Assembly: GCA_003233255.1 (NCBI GenBank)
Contig: QILH01000278.1
Span: forward strand, 1-6,549
Direction of reading: 5' to 3'
DNA from: Gammaproteobacteria bacterium
GTDB taxonomy: Bacteria; Pseudomonadota; Gammaproteobacteria; UBA6429; Thiohalophilaceae
DNA length: 6,549 nt
Positions 1 to 6,549 of the stretch are shown piece after piece. Numbering within the stretch: the first letter of the stretch is position 1; the number at the start of each line of letters is the position of its first letter. Below the pieces are notes generated by a model. That model saw nothing but the letters and a program-made list of their open reading frames with translations. It ran no database searches and had not been told where the DNA came from. The translations under genes were made by a program, and so were the position numbers.

Positions 1-1
1 A

Positions 2-2071
2 TCCGCCCGCGCCCTGAATCTGCCGGCCAAGCCGCGCAAGTGGCCGCGTAATTACCACGGGCTATTAGTCGAGCAGCTCGCGGCCCATGGTGCCACCGCA
101 ATAGGCTTTGACATCATCTTTGATGAAACCCGTGAGCACGAACCCAACCAACGCTTTGCCCAGGGGATTAAAAAAGCCAATAACGTCATCCTGTTTCAAT
201 TCATCCAGCAAAAAGAGATCTTCGATAAAAAAACCAATAAAAAATTACCAGCAGAACGGGTCTCGTTGATCAACCCCATCGATATTCTCGCCAACGAGGC
301 ACAGGGTATTTCTCCCTTCCCATTGCCCAAGGTTCCGGCCCAGGTCAATCATGTGGTGTTATACAAAGCAATGCTAAACGAGGCTCCCACCCTGCCAGTC
401 ACTATGTTGCAATTGCATGCGCGTTCAGTGCATAGCAAACTACTGGACATTATTGAACGTTTCCAGCCGACGTTGGGGCAAGAACTGCGACAGAGCATGG
501 GCAATAATTTAACCGATGCCAAACGTCATCACGGTATTCAGAATGTCGTCAGCCAATTTCGTAATTTATTTTTAACACGTCCGCAATTAGCCGAACAAAT
601 ACTGACGTACCTTGAACAACCTCAGTCTACACTAAGCCCATCGCAATTAAAAAAACTGCGTGCCTTAATGGATGTTTATCAGGCTCCCAGTAGTATTTAC
701 CTAAATTTCTACGGTCGCGTTGGCTCGATCAAAACGATCCCTTATCACGAAGTTTTACACTCCGATCCGGCCAATCCTTCTATCGACGTTAAAGGTAAAG
801 CTATATTTGTTGGCTTTTCTGAACAGTTCCAGCCCGAACAAAAAGATGGATTTTATACGGTATATACAGATGAAAATAGCGGTGCCGATGTTAGCGGGGT
901 TGAAATTATCGCGACCTCTTTTGCCAATATATTAGAACAACAGGTTCTGAAGGTTCCCAGTGGCATGCAGGATATTGGTTTAATTCTAGTCTGGGGCATT
1001 TTTATAAGCCTGTTGCTAAGACATACTCCAGGCTTATATCAAATTCCAATGACCTTGTTGCTTGCATCAGGTTATGGACTATTGGTTTATTACAGTTTTG
1101 TCACTCATTACTATTGGCTACCGTTTTTAACGCCCCTGCTTGTGCAACTCACTGTGGCCAGCCTGTTGAGTTTTGCCTTGCAATATCGTGAACTGCAATC
1201 CGAGCGACAGCTTATTCGTCAGGCCTTTGGTTACCATCTGCCGGTTGATGTGGTCGATAAAATTGCCAACGGGGTTAACCATGTTACCGCCGCGGGCGAA
1301 AAAGTGCATGGCATCGTCATGGCCACCGATGCCCAACAATACACCCAACTCTCTGAGCAACTCAGTCCGAGTGCGCTGCATGACTTAATGAATCAATATT
1401 ACGAGGCCCTGTTTGCCCCGATTCGATCACACGATGGCATCGTATCGGATGTGGTCGGCGATGCGGCGATGGCGATCTGGGCCGCGTCCAAATCGAAACC
1501 GAACTCGATAAGCAAACATCAACAGGCTTGCCTGGCCGCATTGGCGATTCAGTCTGCGGTGCGAGCCTTTAACCAAAGCCATCCAGATCTAGCTTTACCC
1601 ACCCGAATCGGTTTAGACAGTGGCGAAATCGTCATGGGCCACATTGGCGCATTAGATCACTATGAATACCGCGCCATTGGCGACATCGTCAACACCGCCT
1701 CGCGCATTGAAGGCGTTAACAAGCAACTTGGAACTAATATAATAGTATCGGCGACGGTATTAAACGACACCGAGAACCTGATCACCCGTGAGCTAGGATG
1801 CTTTAAACTAGTCGGCAAACAAACCACGACGACCTTGCATGAGCTTGTTGCCCGCGATGCATCCATGGTGTCAGCAAACATCATTAGTATTAATAATGTA
1901 TTTAAGCAGGGCCTGGAACGGTTTCAAGACGGAAAATTTAATGAGGCCCAGGATATATTTTCCCAAATTAAACAAGATGGGCCGAGTCAATTTTATACCC
2001 GTTTATGTAGTGAGTACATAATGAACAAACCAGCGAATTTTAATGGCAGCGTAATACTGAGCAAAAAATAA
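2..2071 (+). CDS. CHASE2-domain membrane adenylate/guanylate cyclase, 5' partial
   Basis: The reading frame is open from the first complete codon at 2 to the TAA at 2069-2071, so 689 codons are seen and the true start is upstream. The TTG at 266 is internal. Codons 1 to about 315 are a CHASE2 sensor, with GATAIGFDIIFDE near its visible start and TIPYHEVL and GKAIFVGF later. Three hydrophobic segments follow at about codons 324-340, 348-370 and 371-396. The class III cyclase domain covers about codons 437-615. It has both metal-binding aspartates (1328-1330 and 1460-1462, the latter in GDAAMAIW) and the Asn and Arg of the GDIVNTASR motif. The last 70 residues are TPR-like (QGLERFQDGKFNEAQDIF). 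CHASE2 is a periplasmic sensor in known proteins, so this enzyme should make cAMP or cGMP in the cytoplasm in response to an envelope signal. The two substrate-specifying positions are unusual (Asp and Arg), so the nucleotide used is uncertain. Confidence 0.92.
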   Translation, partial: SARALNLPAKPRKWPRNYHGLLVEQLAAHGATAIGFDIIFDETREHEPNQRFAQGIKKANNVILFQFIQQKEIFDKKTNKKLPAERVSLINPIDILANEAQGISPFPLPKVPAQVNHVVLYKAMLNEAPTLPVTMLQLHARSVHSKLLDIIERFQPTLGQELRQSMGNNLTDAKRHHGIQNVVSQFRNLFLTRPQLAEQILTYLEQPQSTLSPSQLKKLRALMDVYQAPSSIYLNFYGRVGSIKTIPYHEVLHSDPANPSIDVKGKAIFVGFSEQFQPEQKDGFYTVYTDENSGADVSGVEIIATSFANILEQQVLKVPSGMQDIGLILVWGIFISLLLRHTPGLYQIPMTLLLASGYGLLVYYSFVTHYYWLPFLTPLLVQLTVASLLSFALQYRELQSERQLIRQAFGYHLPVDVVDKIANGVNHVTAAGEKVHGIVMATDAQQYTQLSEQLSPSALHDLMNQYYEALFAPIRSHDGIVSDVVGDAAMAIWAASKSKPNSISKHQQACLAALAIQSAVRAFNQSHPDLALPTRIGLDSGEIVMGHIGALDHYEYRAIGDIVNTASRIEGVNKQLGTNIIVSATVLNDTENLITRELGCFKLVGKQTTTTLHELVARDASMVSANIISINNVFKQGLERFQDGKFNEAQDIFSQIKQDGPSQFYTRLCSEYIMNKPANFNGSVILSKK

Positions 2072-2286
2072 TAACAGAGCAAATCTCAGCAACGGCCCAT
2101 CATTTTTCACTCGACTGGGTTGGAAATACTTTGAGGCCTAATCAGAGGTTATTCTCATACAAAGGAAAATCCACAATACAAACGTCTTACGGTATTTACT
2201 ACCTACATCTATCCTACACATCCGCGCCGGTATTATATTCACCTGACAAAGGTTAAATATTACCACCACATTTCAATCACTTCGGG

Positions 2287-2292
2287 TATAAT
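2287..2292 (+). promoter_or_regulatory. Candidate -10 box for the barrel operon
   Basis: TATAAT is a perfect match to the sigma-70 -10 consensus, in a gap where a promoter is expected. No TTGACA-like hexamer lies 16-18 bases upstream (the spot reads CACCAC), and the preceding bases are GGG, not the TGn of an extended -10. If it is used, an activator is likely and the transcript leader would be about 180 bases. A chance match in AT-rich sequence is quite possible. Confidence 0.25.
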
Positions 2293-2310
2293 TCCAACAC
2301 TTAACGATGC

Positions 2311-2344
2311 GTTAGCCAGAAATATCCCCCCATTACTAGCTAAC
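2311..2344 (+). promoter_or_regulatory. Inverted repeat GTTAGC/GCTAAC
   Basis: GTTAGC at 2311-2316 is the exact reverse complement of GCTAAC at 2339-2344, with 22 bases between. It sits about 20 bases after the candidate -10 box, so it could be an operator or a leader hairpin. Six-base arms with this spacing can arise by chance in a gap of this size. Confidence 0.2.
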
Positions 2345-2439
2345 CATGGACAGTTTAAATATGGTGTGTAACAGGCATCCCGCCCCCCCACGGATGACAT
2401 ATTTCGAACATCGTCAGGAAGACGGGCTATTAATGGGAT

Positions 2440-2470
2440 GCAGCGATAAATATAAAAACAGGGAGCTGCG
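2440..2470 (+). promoter_or_regulatory. Possible hairpin over the ribosome binding site of the barrel gene
   Basis: GCAGC at 2440-2444 can pair with GCTGC at 2465-2469, with one more T-G wobble outside. The loop holds most of the only plausible Shine-Dalgarno sequence, GGGAG at 2461-2465, and its last G is inside the stem. That site lies 11 bases before the ATG at 2477, a rather long spacing. Translation may therefore be weak or controlled. The stem is only five pairs, so this is tentative. Confidence 0.25.
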
Positions 2471-2476
2471 AACAGA

Positions 2477-5400
2477 ATGGGCAAGCGACTTCAAAAGATG
2501 GTCGTCTTCATCGCCTTTATTGCCTTTGTATCGATGGCGACAAACAGCCACGCGGAAGAATCTGGCCAATGCAAAGACTGGGTGGCCAAGGTCGCCGCTG
2601 TGGTTGGAAAAATCGATGCCAAACGGCATGGCGAGCAGCAATGGATCCCGGTTAAACGCAACAACACGTATTGCGCTGGCGATCAAATCCGTGCCGCCAA
2701 AGCCAGTAAGGCCACACTGGTCTTCTCCAATGAAACCCTGGTGACCCTCGACGAACACACCGCCATCACCATTAACCAGATCGACAACGATGGCCCATCA
2801 CTGATTGAATTAGTCAAAGGTATCGCACATTTTATCTCGCGCGTGCCGCGTAGCCTCAAGGTAAACACCCCGTTCGTCAACGCCGCGATTGAAGGCACGG
2901 AATTTGTCGTCGAAGTCGGCGACAACGAAACCAACGTCACCGTATTCGAAGGCACCGTATTAACCTCTAATGAACAGGGCGAGTTGCGTGTAACCAACAA
3001 CGAAACGTCTAAAACGCTAAAAGGTGAAGCCCCGCAAAAAATATTAATGGCCCACCCTCGTGACGCCGTACAATGGGCGATCTACTTTCCGCCAGTGGCT
3101 AAAGGTGAGATACACGATGAACAATCCGCCAAAAGCAAAGCACATAGAGCGATCACCGCCATCGTCAACAATCAGGACAACGCCCTGGCACTGGCAAAAG
3201 AAGCCGTCGAATTGTCACCCGATGCCGCCGCCAGTCACATTGCTCTATCCTACGCCTGGCAATCTAAATTCGATTTAGACAAGGCCATCGCCAGCGCTAA
3301 AACGGCTACCGAAAAAGAACCCGACAACGCCATCGCCAGGGCGCGACTGGCCGAAATGCAACTCTCCATCGGTGAACTTTCAAAGGCATTGGATTCCGCC
3401 CAAAAAGCCAGCGAATTAGACACCAACAATGCTCGCGCGCAAACCATTTTAGGCTATGCCTACCTGACCCAGATCAAAATTTCCAAAGCACGCGAAACCT
3501 TTAATAACGCTATCGAGCTTGACCAAAGCGATCCACTGCCGCATTTAGGTTTAGGACTGGCGATGATTCGTAAAAACGAGCTCTCCGCAGGCCGCCGTGA
3601 AATCGAGATCGCCGCTGCCCTTGACCCCAACAACTCGATCATTCGCAGTTATTTAGGCAAGGCCTATTACGAAGAAAAACGTGGCCCGCTTGATGCCGAC
3701 CAGTTTGAGATGGCCAAAGCCCTTGATCCGAATGACCCAACCCCTTATTTCTATGATGCGATACGTAAACAGACTGGGAATGATCCGGTTGGGGCTTTAA
3801 AAGATATTAATAAATCGATCGAGTTAAATGATAATCGTGCGGTGTATCGTTCGAGTTTGCAGCTGGATCAGGATGAGGCTGCGCGGAATACAGGACTAGC
3901 AAAAATTTATAATGACATAAGTTTTAATCAACTATCATTACTTGAAGGCGCTGACTCTGTTACAAATGATCCATTAAACCACTCTGGTCATCGCTTTCTA
4001 GCGGACTCATATGCAGAGTTACCGCGCCATGAAATTGCACAAGTGAGTCAGTTATTACAGGCTAAAATGTTCGCCCCATTTATAACGTCACCGGTACAGC
4101 TTTTATACACTCAACCTGAATTACCGATACAAACTGGCAATGCTAGATTAAAACAAGCTGTTAATGAAAATAGTTCGTTATTTATCAGCAATGGTCTCAA
4201 ATTTAATGGCGATGTTATTCTTGGAAGTAATGATACAATAGGTGAAAACATATCCGTCTCTGGAGTTTATGATAAATTTAGCTTCAGTATAGGCCAACTT
4301 AAATATAAAACTGATGGTTACAGAATTAACAACGACCAGGATCATGAACTCTTAAATTTACTGACACAATATAATTTTACCCCCAACACCAGTATTCAAC
4401 TTGAATTATTAAGCAGGGAATCTGAGTATGGAGACATCGAATCTAGATTTGATCTAACAAATATAAATGAAAGTGATCGATTTAAATTCGACAAAGACAC
4501 CGCGCGAGTTGGACTAAAACACGCAATTGATAACAATTCCACGATTTTGCTCTCATACATCGATAGTAAAGAAAACAACAGTCGAGTAGTGTCTGATATT
4601 ACAGTAGCTCCACCTGTCGAAACAACAGTAGATACAACTACAATATCTGAGCTCGATGGTAATACAACTGAAGCACAATACCTTTTTATAAGTCCGCATC
4701 AGAAATTAGTCGTCGGCGCCAGTGTCTTTGATCAAAAAGATCTATCCATTATTGATGGAGTTGTAAATATTACCGTAGCAGGCACACCACTACCGCCAAC
4801 TATCATACCAACGACATCCGTTGATAAAAAAATAGAGCATACTAATTATTATCTTTATAATTACTTTAATATTACTCAATCATTATTGATAACTCTCGGC
4901 CTAAGTTATGATGATTTTAAAGATACTGATATAAATAGTACTCAAGATATTTCAACTAATAAAGTAAGCCCAAAGTTTGGCCTGGAGTGGGATATTAGTC
5001 GCAATAGTAAATTTAGATTAGCGTCATTTAATACATTTAAGCGACCGTTACTATCAAACCAAACGTTAGAACCAACACAAATCGCGGGGTTTAACCAGTT
5101 TTTTGATGATATAAATGCCGGAGAAACTAATCGGTACGGTGCTGGAATCGACTTCAAGCATTCTAGTACTGTATTTAGTGGCATAGAATTTACTGAGCGA
5201 AAAATTCAGATTACTGAACTTGCTGGCTCTAAACGCAATCAAAAAGAAATAATGCATAGAATATATTTCTACTGGACTCCTTCAAGCTCTACAGCCCTAA
5301 GTGCTGAGTACTCATATGACCAGTATAGCACTGACTTTGACGAAACTGATGTTCCTAATTACCTTAAGACACATTCGTTACCGATTCGTATTTCATATTT

Positions 5401-5683
5401 CTGGGGATCTATATATACATCACTTACTGCCACTTATGTGAATCAATACCAACAATCGCCCCAATCTGGAACCTTTTTAAGTGATAACGACGAGTTCACA
5501 ACAACAGATATTGAGATTGGCTACAAATTTAAGTCTAAAGTTGGCCATATTGGAATATATATAAATAATATATTTGATGAGCAATTTAAATATCGAGATC
5601 GAAATTTCCAGTTTACCGCAGATCATATATCAAAATTTATTCCTGAACGTACAGTTTTTTTAAATGCTAATTTAAATTTCTAA
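2477..5683 (+). CDS. FecR-TPR-outer-membrane beta-barrel fusion protein
   Basis: This gene encodes 1068 residues. The ATG at 2477 is preferred because it gives a full signal peptide (basic MGKRLQK, hydrophobic core 9-20, likely cleavage after SHA at 26) and has GGGAG upstream; the next Met (8) has no such site. A FecR-type domain lies at about 36-195, with CAGDQIRAA at 66-74, SNETLVTLDEHT at 84-95 and NAAIEGTEFVVEV at 135-147. Cys32 and Cys66 could form a disulfide. TPR-like helices run from about 222 to 450 (ALALAKEAVELSPD, KALDSAQKASELD, ARETFNNAIELD). A linker at 455-560 contains HRFLADSYAELPRHEI. From about 565 the chain alternates polar and hydrophobic residues with aromatic girdles, and ends in NNIFDEQFKYRDRNF, FIPERTVFL and a terminal Phe, as in TonB-dependent receptors. 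No plug domain or TonB box is visible. It is predicted to sit in the outer membrane with FecR and TPR parts in the periplasm. Its ligand is unknown. Confidence 0.88.
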   Translation: MGKRLQKMVVFIAFIAFVSMATNSHAEESGQCKDWVAKVAAVVGKIDAKRHGEQQWIPVKRNNTYCAGDQIRAAKASKATLVFSNETLVTLDEHTAITINQIDNDGPSLIELVKGIAHFISRVPRSLKVNTPFVNAAIEGTEFVVEVGDNETNVTVFEGTVLTSNEQGELRVTNNETSKTLKGEAPQKILMAHPRDAVQWAIYFPPVAKGEIHDEQSAKSKAHRAITAIVNNQDNALALAKEAVELSPDAAASHIALSYAWQSKFDLDKAIASAKTATEKEPDNAIARARLAEMQLSIGELSKALDSAQKASELDTNNARAQTILGYAYLTQIKISKARETFNNAIELDQSDPLPHLGLGLAMIRKNELSAGRREIEIAAALDPNNSIIRSYLGKAYYEEKRGPLDADQFEMAKALDPNDPTPYFYDAIRKQTGNDPVGALKDINKSIELNDNRAVYRSSLQLDQDEAARNTGLAKIYNDISFNQLSLLEGADSVTNDPLNHSGHRFLADSYAELPRHEIAQVSQLLQAKMFAPFITSPVQLLYTQPELPIQTGNARLKQAVNENSSLFISNGLKFNGDVILGSNDTIGENISVSGVYDKFSFSIGQLKYKTDGYRINNDQDHELLNLLTQYNFTPNTSIQLELLSRESEYGDIESRFDLTNINESDRFKFDKDTARVGLKHAIDNNSTILLSYIDSKENNSRVVSDITVAPPVETTVDTTTISELDGNTTEAQYLFISPHQKLVVGASVFDQKDLSIIDGVVNITVAGTPLPPTIIPTTSVDKKIEHTNYYLYNYFNITQSLLITLGLSYDDFKDTDINSTQDISTNKVSPKFGLEWDISRNSKFRLASFNTFKRPLLSNQTLEPTQIAGFNQFFDDINAGETNRYGAGIDFKHSSTVFSGIEFTERKIQITELAGSKRNQKEIMHRIYFYWTPSSSTALSAEYSYDQYSTDFDETDVPNYLKTHSLPIRISYFWGSIYTSLTATYVNQYQQSPQSGTFLSDNDEFTTTDIEIGYKFKSKVGHIGIYINNIFDEQFKYRDRNFQFTADHISKFIPERTVFLNANLNF

Positions 5684-5700
5684 AACAAAAATCATACCTC

Positions 5701-5706
5701 GGAGGA
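5701..5706 (+). promoter_or_regulatory. Strong Shine-Dalgarno site of the small cysteine-rich gene
   Basis: GGAGGA ends five bases before the ATG at 5712, near-ideal spacing. It fixes the start of the third gene and is much stronger than the site before the barrel gene. In a shared transcript the small protein could therefore be translated at a higher rate than the barrel. Confidence 0.8.
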
Positions 5707-5711
5707 ACACA

Positions 5712-6236
5712 ATGAGTGAAAAATATTTATCCATAAAACCACTGGCTGTAATTGTAGTTATTTTATTATCTTTCTCAACTAATGCATGTGCTGACCAACC
5801 ATTAAGCGCTACTAAAAATCACCCGTCCACAATGAATCAACATAAAAAAACTATTTCCGTTAAAATTCCTAAAAATACAGCCTATTTTATTGCCGTAGAT
5901 AAAAATGGGAGAACTATAGCTTTCAAAGGAATTAATAAGAAAGGAAAAGCGATAAATTCCAAGCCGTGTGCAGTTTGTACTGCTGAACTTTCATATAAAT
6001 ACGGTAAATCTTGTGATAAGCTACGAGCTGATAAAAAGTTAAAACAGAAGGTATTAGCTAGCACTGTTGGTGATCAATTTGCTAATTTACCTTTTTGCGC
6101 AAGTACCCATAACGTTGAAGTTCTCGGTCTTCACGCTAATTTTGTACTACAAACAAGCTTTAACCCAGACTGTCTCTCCAAAATAGAGGTCGGTGGACGT
6201 ATTATTTGGACATACCCGGAAAACTGCGCTCACTAA
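5712..6236 (+). CDS. Small exported cysteine-rich protein of unknown function
   Basis: This gene encodes 174 residues that I do not recognise. The start is set by the GGAGGA five bases upstream. Residues 11-21 are a hydrophobic core (LAVIVVILLSF), and a signal peptidase I site is likely after ACA at 25-27, so the product is periplasmic or secreted. The mature chain has six cysteines (86, 89, 101, 129, 154, 172), enough for three disulfides; the first two form a CAVC motif. It is lysine-rich up to about residue 115, with short strand-like stretches (TISVKIP, TAYFIAVDKNGRTIAFKG) before the cysteine part and GGRIIWTYP near the end. It begins 28 bases after the barrel gene and shares that gene's AT-rich composition (18 of 60 G or C at 5821-5880), so the two are probably cotranscribed and may have moved together. 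A role as ligand, partner or accessory of the barrel is a guess from position only. Confidence 0.85.
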   Translation: MSEKYLSIKPLAVIVVILLSFSTNACADQPLSATKNHPSTMNQHKKTISVKIPKNTAYFIAVDKNGRTIAFKGINKKGKAINSKPCAVCTAELSYKYGKSCDKLRADKKLKQKVLASTVGDQFANLPFCASTHNVEVLGLHANFVLQTSFNPDCLSKIEVGGRIIWTYPENCAH

Positions 6237-6240
6237 TCTA

Positions 6241-6288
6241 ATGCCTTAATTAAATACCGGTCTTATGGCCGGTATTTTTTAACGGCAT
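6241..6288 (+). terminator. Intrinsic terminator inside a longer inverted repeat
   Basis: The core stem pairs 6252-6262 with 6267-6277, eleven pairs including one wobble, around a TTAT loop, and runs into six Ts at 6275-6280. Outside it, ATGCC at 6241-6245 and TTAA at 6246-6249 can pair with TTAA at 6279-6282 and GGCAT at 6284-6288. The AT-rich flanks would give a T run on both strands, so it may stop transcription both ways. It begins four bases after the TAA of the cysteine-rich gene and closes that operon. Confidence 0.9.
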
Positions 6289-6549
6289 TCTGAAAACTGC
6301 TTCCTTTCTTATTACGCTCAAATCAGGGGTAATCTGAGAAAAACACATTCTGCAAGACCAGACAGACACCCTCCCTTCGTATTCACTAACAACGACAAAG
6401 TATGGTTTTTCTCCCATCATTCCCCCCAACAAAGATAAAATAGGATGCAAAAGTTAGGCTAGCGAGTTGAGAGGTGAATAAGTCACAATTCTGACCCCTA
6501 TTTTGTCACATCATTACTAAAATCAATCACTTATATTAAGCCCATCATG
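6289..6549. other. 3' gap with no convincing gene
   Basis: About 260 bases follow the terminator. No frame here has a credible start with a ribosome binding site and a plausible protein. The AT-rich last 50 bases contain TATATT at 6532-6537 and the window ends on an ATG (6547-6549), which could be the first codon of a further gene, but no Shine-Dalgarno sequence precedes it. The only structured element seen is the repeated GTCACA around a GACCCCTATTTT motif near 6482-6510. Confidence 0.4.
6482..6510. repeat. Direct repeat GTCACA flanking a CTGACCCCTATTTT motif
   Basis: GTCACA occurs at 6482-6487 and again at 6505-6510, a 23-base period. Between them is ATTCTGACCCCTATTTT, whose reverse complement contains GGGGTCAGAAT. 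From memory, GGGGTCAGA-type motifs are often found beside REP-associated tyrosine transposase genes in proteobacteria, so this may be one end of such an element. The rest of it would lie outside the window, so the assignment is uncertain. Confidence 0.3.

Larger units (their letters stand above)
2072..2476 (+). other. Intergenic region before the FecR-TPR-barrel gene
   Basis: This 405-base gap separates the cyclase from the next gene. I see no tRNA, no recognisable riboswitch and no convincing small gene. There is no clear intrinsic terminator after the cyclase: a CTGAG/CTCAG inverted repeat at 2057-2089 has no T run after it. The gap contains a perfect TATAAT, two short inverted repeats and two C runs (six at 2326-2331, seven at 2383-2389). 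Its length suggests that the downstream gene has its own promoter and a leader of more than 100 bases. Confidence 0.5.

Noticed and set aside
266..268. TTG at 266 as start of the cyclase gene
   Set aside because: The frame continues upstream to the window edge with clear CHASE2 sequence, so this codon is internal.
2131..2160. Promoter from TTGAGG at 2131
   Set aside because: At 17-18 bases spacing the -10 positions read CTCATA or TCATAC, poor matches to TATAAT.
2260..2484. Minus-strand open frame of 74 codons in the intergenic gap
   Set aside because: It has no credible ribosome binding site or family resemblance, and it spans the leader and candidate promoter of the barrel gene.
2346..2744. 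Open frame of 132 codons overlapping the start of the barrel gene
   Set aside because: Most of it is the shadow of the FecR coding frame. Its own product has no recognisable domain and no ribosome binding site is seen before its ATG.
5769..5795. Lipoprotein signal at Cys26 of the small protein
   Set aside because: The residues before it (STNAC) do not fit a lipobox, which needs an aliphatic residue at -3; a signal peptidase I site after ACA fits better.
5967..5978. CAVC motif of the small protein as a heme c site or thioredoxin active site
   Set aside because: Heme c needs a His after CxxC, and Thr follows here. The surrounding sequence does not resemble a thioredoxin fold.
6250..6450. Minus-strand open frame of 66 codons after the operon
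   Set aside because: No Shine-Dalgarno sequence precedes its start, and its last codons are the terminator hairpin itself.
6473..6487. CRP-like site GGTGA-TCACA, tempting because a cyclase is nearby
   Set aside because: The half-sites are five bases apart instead of six, and the first is imperfect.

Overview
The window looks like part of a gammaproteobacterial chromosome. The evidence is a membrane-bound class III nucleotide cyclase with a CHASE2 sensor, an outer-membrane beta-barrel protein ending in phenylalanine, Sec signal peptides and Shine-Dalgarno sites, all typical of Gram-negative bacteria. Genus cannot be told from the sequence. Base composition is patchy. The cyclase catalytic region and the first half of the large second gene are GC-rich (about 60% in hand-counted lines). 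The second half of that gene and the third gene are AT-rich (about 30%).

Layout, all on the + strand: (1) positions 2-2071, the 3' 689 codons of a CHASE2-transmembrane-adenylate/guanylate cyclase whose start lies before the window; (2) 2072-2476, a 405-base gap with a candidate -10 box and small hairpins, probably the promoter and leader of the next gene; (3) 2477-5683, a 1068-residue exported protein joining a FecR domain, a TPR array and a C-terminal outer-membrane beta-barrel; (4) 5712-6236, a 174-residue exported protein with six cysteines, 28 bases behind the barrel gene and with a strong ribosome binding site; (5) 6241-6288, a strong intrinsic terminator inside a longer inverted repeat; (6) 6289-6549, a gap without a convincing gene, holding near its end a motif like those I associate with REP-associated transposase (RAYT) elements.

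The barrel gene and the small gene look like a two-gene operon closed by the terminator. The cyclase probably belongs to a separate transcription unit, although all three share orientation. A working idea, which is inference only, is an envelope signalling module. The FecR/TPR part of the barrel protein and the CHASE2 domain would both face the periplasm, and the cyclase would turn an envelope signal into a cyclic nucleotide in the cytoplasm. Four points deserve a second look: the FecR-TPR-barrel fusion with no visible TonB plug, the sharp composition break inside that gene, the non-canonical substrate-pocket residues of the cyclase (Asp and Arg where Lys and Thr/Asp are usual), and the unrecognised cysteine-rich partner.
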